From Clarkia xantiana subsp. parviflora (lineage: Eukaryota > Streptophyta > Magnoliopsida > Myrtales > Onagraceae): a stretch of DNA of 64,000 bases. The notes below the pieces were generated by a model. It ran no database searches. It was not told where the DNA came from and was given only the letters and a program-made list of their open reading frames with translations. The translations under genes were made by a program, and so were the position numbers. The DNA is taken from the NCBI GenBank assembly GCA_036873135.1, contig JAPTYO010000018.1, positions 10,655,503 through 10,719,502 of the forward strand, in the 5' to 3' direction. Shown in pieces: positions 46,877-58,409 of the stretch (positions are counted from its first letter, which is position 1; the number at the start of each line of letters is the position of its first letter).

Positions 46877-48169
46877 TGTCAGACCCTAAAAAACCGACCT
46901 AAGGCGAATTACGTTTTGGAAACGTTGATTTTGGAAAGAGTCGCCGCTAGTTAATTATAAGGCTAACTAGGATCTTAAATTAGCTAGGTAAATAACAAAT
47001 TAAACACCTAAGCATATAATCGTTCTGCGAACCAAAATTTGAGTTCGGGGGTTCTGTTACGAATTAAAAAAAATATTTTTTTAATCATGCCCTTTCGCTA
47101 CTTAATTAACCTATTTGCTAGTTTTAAAATTGAAACATGTGTTACGATGAATTAATTTAATCATATCAAAAACGAATTTTTACACGTCAGTTATTATTAA
47201 TGACAAGCTTAAGGATAAATAAAAAAACCTATTAAGCTAAAATCTAATCTAATCAAAACCTTAATTGATAAAATCTAATCATGCTTAAAATCACGATACA
47301 ATTTAGTGATTACATACTATACACATATATTTATAAAACATGCTATCTAATTAGATTTACATTTTAATTATCTAACTAAAATTATATAATGATAACAATA
47401 ATAATAATAACAACATAAATAATATAATAATAAAAAAATTAAACAGCAACGACGGGAAGACCTTACCTGCCAGGAAGGAGAGGACGACGTCGGACAGTGG
47501 GATTCCGGGAGGACGGGCTACGGTGGACGACGGGGACGGGCGGAGGATGACGGGGACGGGCGGCGGACGACGGTTGCTCACTCCCTTCCTTCGCAGCGGA
47601 CCACAGCTGGTCAGCAAACAAGATTGGACGGCTCCGCCGGGCTAGGGCGATGCGACGATGCGGCCACAGGACGGGGTCACGGTGCGCGGCGGACGCAGGG
47701 CAGGGCTGAGCCGGGGACGCAGTGGGGTCACTGGGAAACCTTGATAGAGGTGGGAGGAAGTTTTTTTTTTTTGCATAAAAAAATATTCCTTACACAATAA
47801 GACAAAAATGCACGGGTTTCGAGAAAAAGTAGTAGTATTATTGTTGCTATGTCTCTTTTATACGTAAAATTAGCCTATTTATAGCTAAACTAGGACCCCA
47901 AATAGGGAAAATAAAATCTGAAGACTCTGCATCATTAATATTCCGAAAATATACATATATGTTTATATATTTCACCATAAATACACATAATATATTTAAA
48001 TGAATATTCTACAATAATTAATGCATATACACTATCCTATTTTAAGCCAAACCTATCTATAGAAACTTCGCGACCTTCCATATCCAGATACTTCCTTTTT
48101 TAAACGAGCTACACAACATTTTTAACCGTGTTATATACGTGTCGAGTGTACCAAAATTAGGTGTTTACA
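46877..48169 (-). repeat. 3' LTR of element E
   Basis: TGTCAGACCCTAAAA to GGTGTTTACA on the plus strand, 1293 bp. A GC-rich stretch (47450-47740) carries a donor-like CAG|GTAAGG on the minus strand (near 47465). ORFs here are GC by-products. Confidence 0.9.
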
Positions 48170-48183
48170 ACTTGCCCCTCTTT
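48170..48183 (-). other. Polypurine tract of element E
   Basis: Minus-strand AAAGAGGGGCAAGT next to the LTR start TGTAAACACC. Confidence 0.75.
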
Positions 48184-48329
48184 GGACGGACTCCCGTAGA
48201 ATGCATTCGAGGGGGTTGTCCAAAGACGAGTAAACACTAATTTTGGCTAGGAAGCATATCTTCTTCCAGGTCTTCATGTTTCCAAGGTAGCCTTTGGATT
48301 TACTAACGGTGCGAAAAAGTAGAATCTCT

Positions 48330-48680
48330 GTCTGCGGTACCCCTGTTGGCGATGCGGAAAGTAGAACCTTTGTCAGCGGTGCCCGTGTTGGCGGTGCATC
48401 CGTTGGTAGTGCGAAAAAGTAAAGCCTTGGTCGGCGGTGCCCCTGTTGGCGGTGACTCCGTTGACGTGCCCCTATTTACCGTGGTGCCCCTATTGGTGGT
48501 GTGCCCCTGTTGGTGGTGTGCCCTGTTGGTGGTGTGCCCCTGTTGGCGGTGTGCCCCTATTGGCGTGCCTCTGATGGCAGTCTGCCCCTGTTGGTGGTGT
48601 GCCCCTGTTGGCGATGCAGAAAGTAGAGCCTCTGTCGGCGGTGCCCCTGTTGGGTGTGCCCCTGTTGGCGGGTGTTGGAG
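48330..48680. repeat. Tandem array 1 of element E
   Basis: Irregular repeats of about 18-21 bp around GGTGCCCCTGTTGGCGGTG. Confidence 0.85.
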
Positions 48681-49105
48681 AAGAGTCTCTAGTGGTATAT
48701 ATCGGAGAAATGCCTCTTGTGGCGTCCGTTGGAGAAGAGCCTCTAGTGGCGTATGTTAGATAAATGCCTCTAGCGGCGTCCGTTGGATAAGAGCCTCTAG
48801 TGGCTTCCGTCGGATTAGTGCCTCTAGTGGCGTCCGTCGGAGAAGAGCCTCTAGTGGCGTCCGCTGGAGAAGAGCCTCTAGTGGCGTTTGTCGGAGAAAT
48901 TCCTCTTGTGGCATCGGTCGGAGAAGAGCCTCTAGTGGCGTTCGTCGGAAAATAGCCTCTAGCGTCTGTTGGAGAAGAGCCTCTAGTGGCGTTTCGTCGG
49001 AGGAGAGCCTCTAGTGGAGTTTGTCGGAGAAATGCCTAGAGTATGTTGGAGAAGGGCCTTTAGTGGCGTCTGTCGGAGAAGGCCTCTAGTGGCTTGACGG
49101 TTTGA
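48680..49105. repeat. Tandem array 2 of element E
   Basis: About twelve copies of a roughly 35-bp unit, GGAGAAGAGCCTCTAGTGGC plus GTCCGTC. Confidence 0.9.
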
Positions 49106-49369
49106 ATGCATGTCCCTAATTTTTGCCTAAATCGCTCATGACGCGACAACTTAGCAGGATTTTTTTGTCACTCATATTCTCTCCTTTTGCCACTGTCGAT
49201 TTTGAGAGATTTTAGACCGTGCCCCTCGGTTTCCCTAATTTTTGCATGGACTGCCTCTTGAGGTTTTCAATCTATCGGGAATTTTTCCTCTCCTTTTGCC
49301 ATGATTGCAATTTCTGAATTTGCAATCATGTCCCTCATTTTTTTATTTTGACTACGCCGCCCTTTCGGG

Positions 49370-50095
49370 TTTTTCAACCTAGTGGAAGCACTCTTTATTT
49401 GGTAGCCGATTAAACGGTGGCTGTGACCCGTACTTTATTTTCCGCCTTGATGTGGGAGTATTTGTAGCCATTTGGAGGGTGACTGTTGGCCTTTTCTCAC
49501 CGTCTTCAATGTTGCGGGAGCTCTTTTGATTGTAGCCATTTAGAGGGTGGTTGTGGCCCATTATTCCTCATCTCTGATCCGCGAAACACTCTTTGTACGT
49601 AACCATTTTGAGGGTGGTGGTGGCCCTTTCACTTAATACCTGCCATCGATGTTGCAGCAGCGGTCTTTTGATTGTAACCGTTTAGAAGGACGATTGTGAC
49701 CCTTTCTTTTATTTTCCCGCCCTCGCCGGGTTCGCGGGATCACTCTTTTTGTGTAGCATTTTTAAGGGTGACTGTGGCCCTTTTGTATTCTTCCGCCCTC
49801 ACAGGGTTTGCGGGATCACTCTTTTTTTTGTAGCCATTTGGAGGGTGGCTGTGGCCCTTTCACTTATTTCCCGTTTTTGATGTTGCGGGGGCGCTCTTTA
49901 TCTGTAGCCATTTGAAGGGTGGCTGTGGCCCTTTCTTTGTAGTCGTTTTAGGGATGACTGAGACCCTTTTTATTTGTAGTTAATTTAGGGACAACTGGGA
50001 CCCTTTTATTTCTTCACTGCTTTCACAAAATTTGCATGAGCACTCTCTTTATTTTTCTCGGTAGCCAATTAAAGGAAGGCTGTGACCCTAGAGAA
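49370..50095. repeat. Tandem array 3 of element E
   Basis: About nine diverged copies of an 80-110-bp unit with TTGTAGCCATTTGGAGGGTG, GCTGTGGCCCTTTC and GCGGGATCACTCTTT. Confidence 0.85.
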
Positions 50096-50164
50096 AAATG
50101 ATCTTTTTTTTTTTTCTTCTTTTTTTTTTGAAAAAGAAAATTTAACGAAAATAATCAACAATAG

Positions 50165-50607
50165 TTATGTACATGCCCCGAGTGGCAAATTGAAAATTTC
50201 TAATTCAAAACATCTTCTAGAGAAAGAATCAATTGATTGAGTCAAAATATGTCGGTCGTGTCGATGCCCCGGATTGACCCTACTACCAATGGATGACTTA
50301 GGCAATGATTTCTTCTCTCGGCTTATCAAGTGCCCCGGGTATTGCTCAATCTCATCTGGGGATGCCCCACGGTTAGGACCCACTTAAGCTTACCACATGA
50401 CAGATGAATGGCCTGGTTCGGGAAGGCGCATCTATTCCTCGTATGGAGATCTTTCGAAGCAGCGAGTTCTATGGTTGGAAATTTCAGGGCCACTATTTCT
50501 GGTGAAATGCATTGTCTCATTTGTCGGGACAAGACATGGATTTCCCAACTTTGATCACTAGGTGATTTGTATCCTTCAACGACCGGCTTGATGGACTCGC
50601 TGGTCAA
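50165..50607 (-). pseudogene. Unrecognised frame downstream of gag in element E
   Basis: Two overlapping minus-strand frames (50607-50326, then 50383-50165) in the same sense as gag. The first contains SDQSWEIHVLSRQMRQ and ALKFPTIELAASKD. I recognise no domain; it may be a decayed extension of gag or noncoding sequence. Confidence 0.25.
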
Positions 50608-50959
50608 TGGCTTTACTGTTCAGGTGTTAGGAACATTACCTCTGATGAAATTCAATTTGTTCAAATCATTCCTAAGAAGAGAAAAGTGGAATTAATGCCA
50701 GAAAGATAATAAAAAATTGAATGAAGGGATTTATTTAAATTAAATAGATCACTATAATATCCCTCTTTCCTTTGTAGGGCTCATGATCTCACCGCGCAAG
50801 GAGTACATAATTGAAAAGTTTATTCGTTGCTGAAATAAAAAAAACGGATGTAGCGCTAGGAGGGATTTTTTCGAGAGAAATCTTATGGACGAGTCCGAAG
50901 GGGTGTTGGCGTCAGCTGGCGGAACCGCGTTAAGAATCAGAAGCTTATGGTCAATGAGA

Positions 50960-52680
50960 TCCTAGATCCCGTGCCTATGACGTGAGAAATCCTCAGTTGA
51001 GTGACCGACTACCCCCATGTGGAACTCGCACTTCGAGTTTGGATCATTATTGGGTATCCTTGAAGTGGTCTTCCTAACCTCAGGACCAATGAGACCCTGA
51101 GCAAGTGCTTTCTGATATACTTCGGCTGTCGATAGTAGTAAGGGTGTGAACTTCCTAGACTCCCGCATCTTGTTCATACCCCGGTTGTCAGGTCCACCCA
51201 CAACGGGGGTTTGCGGAGCTTGTGTTTTGTAGAATGCACCTACCGTTGCGTCTTTGGATGACCAATTCTTGGAGCCTTCCTTTTTGGTTCTATCTTCTTG
51301 TTGACTACTGGAGGGCTCTTCAAGTTTTCCAGTTCGAATGCCATGATCTACCATTTCTCCGGATTTCACCAAATCAGCGAAGTTGGCTGAAACATGCCCC
51401 AACAAATGGGAGTAATATGCCCCTTTAATAGTGCCGATGAACATGGACACCGCTTCTGCGTCTTCTAGAGGTGGTCGGACTCCAGCGGCTTTTGCTCTCC
51501 AAGCCTGCATATAGCTTCTAAATGATTGCCCCCCTTCCATCTCTATGCTTTGGAGGTCTATCGGGTTGGAGATGTATCTAAGTTGAACTTATATTGGTGA
51601 ACGGAAGCGTTAGCCATCTCCTCCCATGTTGAAATGTCACCGGTTTTAAAGCTGACGAAAACCAAAGCCGCTCCCTTCAAGCTTTCCTGGAATGTTTGGA
51701 TCAAGAACCAGTGTTTTGAAAATCGGACCGGGCCTTGGACCGGAAAGATGACCGGTTCCCGGTCTAACCGTTCCGACCCGGTTCAATCCGGTTTTATTGC
51801 TTAAAATGTTTAGAATTTAAAATTATGTATAACGTATTTGTCTATCCTTACATCAAAAAGATGTCATGTTGTTTAGTGGTAGCGCGCCTTTATTCTAAAA
51901 GGAGGTCATGGGTTTGAGTTTGGCTATCTCCAATTAGTATTTTTCTTGACAAAAAAAAAGTACATTCTTCTCTCTTACGGTCAGACCGGTGCCGATTTAT
52001 CCGGTCCGACCCTGTCCAACCCGGTTTTATCCTGCCGAACTAGTTCTACTGTATAGTCCTATAAATTATCAGAACCGGACCGCTAATACACCCGGTTCGC
52101 GGTTTGACCCGGTCCGACCGCCGGTCCGGTCCGGTTTTCAAAACACTGTCAAGAACTTCTCGTACCTCTGAAAAGAGGCCATCTTCGCGAGCTTCTCCGG
52201 CCTCGACATGTCGGGGAAAAGGCATAGGGCTTTCATCTTTTCCTCCATTTTCTTCAGGCGGTGATCATGTTCAGATTCGACGATAGGTGATGATGTGACT
52301 GCATTTGTGCCAATTGCACCCCCATACATCGCCGTCGAATTCGGAAGGACATACGACATTGATGCGGATTGAACAGGAATGACCAAAACAGGGGGTTTGT
52401 CACGAGAAGGTTCAACCGTAGCGTCGGTAAACACGGTGGCAGCTGGAATCGCAGGTCCAGTATTCACTACTGGTGTTTTTTACGAGGTTGGACTGGTGAT
52501 TCCTGTCAGCAAGGTCGGGTTCGGAGCGCGGTGAGCTGACTTAGCTTCAAGGAGTGTCATGATGCGCTCCATGTTGGATGACATGGTTGCCATATCTAGA
52601 TGCATTTTGCACTAGCTGCCTCAATCTCGGTCATCCGTTCGTCATTTCGCTGGATCTTCTGAGCGTTCTCCATATTAGTG
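50960..52680 (-). pseudogene. gag: Broken gag of element E, split by a MITE
   Basis: Read on the minus strand, the N-terminal part (from MENAQKIQRNDERM near 52673) has a frameshift near 52600 and then continues through RLKKMEEKMKALCLFP to 52150. After the MITE at 51709-52148 the capsid-like part resumes: STWEEMAN, then QSFRSYMQAWRAKA and ISRIPNNDPN-like residues. The knuckle reads CEFHMGVVGHSTEDF, with Phe where the last Cys is expected. A TAG at 50962 follows. Related to gag of Ogre/Tat-type elements by the knuckle form and flanking words, but distinct from gag of T1, B and C. Confidence 0.82.
51709..52148. mobile_element. hAT-like MITE inside gag of element E
   Basis: 440 bp, terminal inverted repeats CAGTGTTTTGAAAA / TTTTCAAAACACTG, exact 8-bp TSD TCAAGAAC (51701-51708, 52149-52156). 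Both ends continue into CGGACCGG words; the middle is AT-rich. 8-bp duplications and CAGTG ends fit the hAT superfamily. No transposase. Confidence 0.93.
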
Positions 52681-52689
52681 GTTAGTCTC

Positions 52690-53741
52690 GTGTTTGCCAA
52701 TAATACATGCGATGAAAATTGTGATATTCAGAACATTGCATGATCGTTTTGAAAGTAATGTGCCATTCATCTCATCATCTTTTGAAAAATGTTTTGTAAA
52801 ATATGTTTCTAAGACACTTTACACAACTCGGAACTCAACCAATGAGCATCGAGTACTTGCCCCATAATCTGAGCGAAGGTAATGCTACAAGGTTTTTCGA
52901 AATGGATTCAATTTTACCACTTGTTCGGATTTTGAAAAGAGAACTTAATTCTGACGTTTCTATTTTGAATGATTGCATCACTCCACTCAACCCGGTATTT
53001 CTTCGATAGTCTCGCTCTGCATCCATCATGCTAATCCGGATTTGGTCCACGTCAACCTTGGGGAATGGAAGGGCCGTGATAAGAGGGCAATTGCGCAGTC
53101 TTCTCACTCTTACCGAAAATGGTGTGTAAATTGTTTTAGAAATGATGATTTGAATGACACATTTTTTTGGAAAAATATGATGCATGCTTGAAATGTGAAT
53201 TTCCATTAATATGAGTTGTACAACTACATATGGTACAAAAATAAAATAAAAGATTACATCGAGACCCATGTCCTATACATGAAAAACTCTAGGGGTCGAG
53301 AACAATTAGAAAAATAACACACGCAAGTACGAATAGTGGCAGGATCGAAGCTTCGGGTGTGTATTTTTTGCTTTATTCTACAAGGTAGGTTCCACTGATA
53401 GGTTCCCGACATGGTGGTTTCCTCCCCCTAAAAAGGGATCTCGGGACCTACACGAGCGAGTGAGTTTTTCCGAGTCGTACCGGTGGAACTACCGCTCCGG
53501 TCGTACCGTACTAAACATCCGGGGTTCCTAGTCGCCCTGGGTTTTAGGCATTTTGGATATTTATTCTAGAGTGATGTGTGTTCAGGTTCAAACAATTTCA
53601 ACAAAGAAAAATGGGTTGGTAAAAAAAAAAGGTCCGCACCTATTACATAAAAACTCCAAGTTAGAATAACGAAGTATACATAAATAAAACGAAAATGATG
53701 ACAAATAAGCAAATATAAAAAGCCCGAACCCTCTAGGCATG
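52690..53741. other. Leader of element E
   Basis: Between PBS and gag on the minus strand, about 1 kb. No ORF that I would call; mixed composition. Confidence 0.5.
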
Positions 53742-53759
53742 TCCCCAACAGAGTAGCCA
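53742..53759 (-). other. Primer-binding site of element E
   Basis: Minus-strand TGGCTACTCTGTTGGGGA, three bases inside the LTR. It resembles the TGGCGACTC...GGGGA sites of Ogre-type elements. Confidence 0.6.
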
Positions 53760-53762
53760 AAT

Positions 53763-55125
53763 TGCCAGACCCTAAAAATCCTACCTAAGGCGAATTACGT
53801 TTTGAAAGCGTTTATTTTGGAAAGAGTCGCCACTAGTTAATTATAAGGCTAACTAGCTAGGTAAATAACAAATTAAACACCTAAGCATAAAATCGGTTTG
53901 CGAACCAAAATTTGAGTTCGGGGGTTCTGTTACTAATTATAAAAAATATTTTTTAATCACGCCATTTCGGTACTTAATTAACCTATTTGCCAATTTTAAA
54001 ATTTGAACTTGCGTTACGATCAATTAATTTAATCTTATAAAAATTAAACTAATTTTTACACGTCAGTTATTATTATGAAAAGCTTAAGCCTAAATAAAAA
54101 TACCTATTAATCTAAAATCTGTTCTAATCAAAACCTTAATTGATAAAATCTAATTTAATCAAAACCTTAATTGATAAATCTAATAATTCTCAAAATCATG
54201 ATTAAGTTTAGTGATTAGATACTATACACATATATTTATAAAACATGCATCTAATTAGATTTACATTTTATTTATCTAACTAACATGATATAATGATAAA
54301 AATAATAATAATAACAACATAAAATAATATAATAATAATAATAATAATAAAAATAAAAATAAAAAAATCAAACAATGACGACGGGAAGACCGTACCTGTC
54401 AGGAAGGAGAGGATGGCATCGGACAGTGGGATTCCGGAAGGACGGGCTCCTGAGGACGCCGGGGACAGGCGGCGGCTGAGGGACGAGCGGCGGACGACGG
54501 TGGCTCACTCCCTTCCTTCGTAGCGGACCACGGCTGGGCAGCGGACAACGGCTGGGCAGTAGACAAGATTGGAGGGCTCCGGCGGGCTAGGGCGACGCGA
54601 CAGTGCGGCCACAGGACGGGGTCACAGTGCGCGGCAGACGTAGGGCAGGGCTGAGTCGGGGGCACAGTGGGGTCACTAGGAAACCTTGACAGCGGCGGGA
54701 TGAACTTTTTTTTGCAGAAAAAAAATATTCCTTACACAATAAGACAAAAATGCACGGGTTTCGAGAAAAAAGTAGTAGTATTATTGTTGTTGTGTCTCTT
54801 TTACATGTAATTTTACATGTAAAAGGAGCCTATTTATAGCTAAACTAAGACCCCAAATAGGGAAAATAAAATCAGAAAAATATGCATCATTAATATTCCG
54901 AAAATATACATATATATTTATGTATTTCACTATAAATACACATAATATATTTTCTGAATATTCTACAATAATTAATGTATATACACTATCCTATTTTAAG
55001 CCGGTCATATCTTTAGAAACTTCATGACCTTCCATATCCAGATACTTCCCTTTTTAAATGCGTTACACATAACATTTTTAATCGTGTTATATACGTGTCG
55101 CGTGTACCAAAATTAGGTGTTTACA
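53763..55125 (-). repeat. 5' LTR of element E
   Basis: TGCCAGACCCTAAAA to GGTGTTTACA on the plus strand, 1363 bp, collinear with 46877-48169 with many differences. Confidence 0.9.
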
Positions 55126-55130
55126 ATAAT

Positions 55131-55600
55131 TTTTCATTTGTCTCTCAATATTCATAAGATAACTGTTTATATAAAAGAGTATGATAACTATTATGGTATA
55201 TGACCATTTATTGACAACTGGCGTCATGGTAACAGAATATTTATCAATTACTGTTATGGTAGCTGAATATTTATAGCTAATTGACCGTTATGGTATCAGA
55301 CTATTTATAGTCAGTGTCTGTTATGGTATTAAATCTACCTATTTAGACTGATATCCATCATGACTGGTCCCATATGCTTTATGAAGAAGCATCCAAGTAT
55401 CCTCACGGAATCAAAACTCATACCTAAGGTAGAGCTAATGTTTGTTTCCCGGCGTACGAGCGTAGTGGTGAACAAAAAGGCCAAGTGACCACGTCTTTGG
55501 AAACCAGTTGAGTTTGACTAAGGGAATGAGCGATGGGGATGGTCATGTACACCTGTAATTCTCCGAATCTGGTATTCACTTGGTGGCTACCAGCCTAATA
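55131..55600 (-). repeat. Rest of the F LTR and adjacent DNA
   Basis: Follows the right copy of ATAAT. A TATA-like CTTTTATATAAA on the minus strand is at 55166-55177. About four repeats of TTATGGTA-CTGAATATTTATAG lie at 55190-55340, probably in U3. I could not find the outer LTR edge, so the end is approximate. Confidence 0.45.
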
Positions 55601-55610
55601 TTAGTTGAAG

Positions 55611-55922
55611 GTTGTGAATACTTTTACGGATGCCTTGATAAAGTATTCCTATGTGGAAACTAGGCAATTGGAGAATGACATTTGACCTAGGATACAGCGC
55701 GGTACAGTATTGTTTTCACAGGTTGATTAGAGATGGGAATTAATGTTCAGCAGGCGCTACAACACTCCTAACAGATGACTAGCACGATGGCTGTCGTGTC
55801 CGCCGGTCGCATGGAAAACCTTGTATGAACTATTCCGAAGCAGGATTATATCGAAGAACAAATGTTCATGTGTTCGCCGACAACATATTAACATGCACCC
55901 TCCTATTTCGGCGAGTGGGAGC
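55611..55922 (+). repeat. Internal tail S, copy 1
   Basis: About 310 bp from GAATACTTTTACGGATGCC to GGCGAGTGGGAGC, the latter a polypurine-tract-like end directly before LTR 1. A second copy precedes LTR 2. Confidence 0.7.
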
Positions 55923-56523
55923 TGTTGGCATTTGGAGATTGGGCCGTCGTAATTGGGAGCCCATTAAATAAGAGTATGGTACCTAAGAAAATTGGGCAAT
56001 GTCACATTAGGGATTTTGGGCTAGGCCTAAAATCTTAATTAACACGAGAGGCCCAAAATTGGGCCTCCCACGCTCTTAGGTCGACCTAAATATCTAGGAG
56101 GGCAAAGTGGACTTTTGTCCACATTGCTCCTCTTATAAATAGGGAGTGCTAGGGATTTAATATAAGCTAATCTCTTATTCCTTTGTGCTGAGATAGAAAG
56201 AAATCCTTCCTCTCTAAAACCACTATAGTTCGGTCGAACCACTTGTGAGCCAAGGAGGTGCAAAATTGTGTCAATCAATTTACTCCGGTGATCCATCCCC
56301 GCTGAAGAATCGACAGAGGCTTTGCTGTGGAGACCAACCCGCATAGGGATTCCTTAACCAGAACCTCTACGGGAACCGACCAGCGGATCGAGAACTCCCC
56401 TCAGTGATCCTGGGACTATGAAAACCGTTGTAGGAATGTGCACCATATTCCGCTGCGTAATAAGTTACCTTGCACATATCTTTTTTTTTTTTTTCCGTAG
56501 TATTTAACCCCTATAATCCTACA
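55923..56523 (+). repeat. LTR 1 of a tandem LTR pair
   Basis: TGTTGGCATTTGG to CTATAATCCTACA, 601 bp, TATA box TATAAATA at 56134-56141. Collinear with 57815-58409. Superfamily not shown by any coding sequence; the tail and LTR form would fit Ty1/Copia. Confidence 0.8.
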
Positions 56524-57814
56524 AATACTTGTACGGATGCCTTGGAGAAGTGTTCCTATTTGGAAACTAGGAAATTGGAAAATGACAGTTGACCAAGGAT
56601 ACAACGCGACACAGTATTAATTTTACAGGTTGATTATAGATGGGGAATCAATGTTCCGCGGGCGCTACAACGCTCCTAACAGATGAGTAGCACGATGCCC
56701 GTCGTGTCTGCAGGTCGCACGACAAACCTCGTATGAACTAGGGCTGGGCATAAAAACCGGTTCGGGCGAACCGAACCGGAACCAAACCGGAACCGAACCA
56801 ATACAAACCGGTTCTGACTGAACCGGTTCTTAAATGGTTCGGGTTTGATAAGGAATATATGGATCGGTTTTCAACTGGATCAAAACAGGTTCCGAACCGG
56901 TTTTGAACCAGTTTTTCAGAACCACTTTTATTACATAAAGCCTAAATTGTTAAATAGTAACACTCTTGCATCATTTTTTTTGAGTAGATTAAAGGGCCAT
57001 AAACAAGCCGAGTATCCGGCAAGCTCGACTCGGTGCCATACTTGATATGTTCGAGTTCGGCTCGATAAGGTTAAAAATTCAATTAAATAATAAATGGTGC
57101 ATCTTAGCTCGAGGTCGAACTCTTCCTCGACTCAATATATACATATATAATATTATTACGTAAAACTCGAAAAACTCAAACTCGAACTCGACTCGAATAT
57201 GCAAAACAAAAAAGCTCGATTAGGCTCGCGAGCCTCTCGAGTCGAGTACAAGTGAACTCGAACTCGACTCGGTATCAAAAAAAGTTCAACTCGACTCAAA
57301 ATTTAGCGAGTCGAATTTGAATATCGACCAAACCGATGAGTAGCTTGAATCGTTTACACCCATAGGGTAGATCCTTCACTATTTGGGTTTGGTTCATATT
57401 GGATATATAGGTGGTCGTAGCAGATTTTTTTGCTTATATATAGTTATTATATATTATGTTAGCTCATATCAGTTCTACAGTCAATTGAGTTTAGTTTTGA
57501 ACTCGAAACTTAACTTAGGAATAGTTCTATATTGGCCGTATATTTTGAATTTTAGTAAAAAAAAAAGGTGTATATTTTGAATTGTAGTAAAAAAAAAATG
57601 AAAAAAGGTTCATAACCGGTTCGAACCGGTTCAAAACCGGTTCTCCTATGGTTCGGTTTTAGAACCTAAAATCTGGTTCCGGTTCGGCCAAGAACCGAAC
57701 CATGCCCAGCCCTAGTATGAACTATTCCGAAACAGGGCTGGATCGAAGAACAAATGTTGATGTGTTGGTCGACAGCATATTAATAGAAACCCTCCCATTC
57801 CGGCGAGTGGGAGT
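56524..57814 (+). repeat. Internal tail S, copy 2, interrupted by a hAT-like element
   Basis: Begins AATACTTGTACGGATGCC at once after LTR 1, with no PBS between, and ends GGCGAGTGGGAGT before LTR 2. The hAT-like element at 56739-57714 splits it. Confidence 0.75.
56739..57714. mobile_element. hAT-like non-autonomous element, ACCGGTT-rich
   Basis: 976 bp with perfect 13-bp inverted repeats TAGGGCTGGGCAT / ATGCCCAGCCCTA and exact 8-bp TSD GTATGAAC (56731-56738, 57715-57722). Tail copy 1 shows the empty site with a single GTATGAAC (about 55824). Both ends are rich in ACCGGTTC words. The centre (about 56985-57365) is a block of CTCGACTCGAACTCG words that looks like a second MITE. No transposase. 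Confidence 0.95.
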
Positions 57815-58409
57815 TGTTGGTATTTTGAGATTGGGCTGCCGTAAATAGTTGCCCATTAATATGAGACTGTTACCTAAGTCAATTGGGTAATGTCACATTA
57901 GGGATTTTGGGCTAGACCTAAAAATCCAATTGACATGAGAAGCCCAAAATTGGGCCTCCCTCTCTCTTAATAGGCCAACCGAAACAAGATTATTTGGTGA
58001 TATGGGTTTTGCCCACGTCCTCTTATAAATAGGGAGTGTGAGGAATTAATTTAGGGTTAATTACTTTCTTTATTTGTGGTGAGACAAAAAGAAATCTCTC
58101 CCCCCTTTACTCTAGTGTTTCGTCCGAACCACCCTGTGCCCTAGGAGGTGCCAAATTTCTTCAAGCAATTACTTCGGAGATCCATCCCTGCTAAAGAATC
58201 GACATGAGGCTTTGCTGTGGAGACTAATCCGCGTAGGTATTCCTTAACCAGAATCCTTACGGGAACTGTCCGGCGGATCGAGAACTCCCCTAGAAGATTT
58301 TGGGTCTTCGTAAAGCATTGTAGGTATGTGCCCTTTATTCCTCTGCGTAATTCGTTTAAAAAGCATGTACCTTGTTTGTTTCCGTAGTATTATCCCCTAT
58401 AATCCTACA
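57815..58409 (+). repeat. LTR 2 of the tandem LTR pair
   Basis: TGTTGGTATTTTG to CTATAATCCTACA, 595 bp, TATA box at 58024-58031. The TATAT run after its end prevents a clear TSD call. Confidence 0.8.

Larger units (their letters stand above)
46877..55125 (-). mobile_element. Gag-only LTR retrotransposon E (TR-GAG-like), nested in the F LTR
   Basis: 8.25 kb between direct LTRs 53763-55125 (5') and 46877-48169 (3'), exact TSD ATAAT (46872-46876 and 55126-55130). Minus orientation follows from gag, the PBS and the polypurine tract. The internal region holds gag and three tandem arrays but no protease, RT or integrase sequence. This fits non-autonomous elements with a gag domain (TR-GAG). The LTRs are clearly diverged, so it is fairly old. 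Confidence 0.88.

Noticed and set aside
47372..47617. Pro/Arg-rich frame in the E LTR
   Set aside because: A GC-rich LTR segment; the second LTR has a different, shifted frame at 54399-54665.
48346..48759. Open frame rich in Cys, Val and Trp
   Set aside because: It is a translation of a short tandem array and has no family features.
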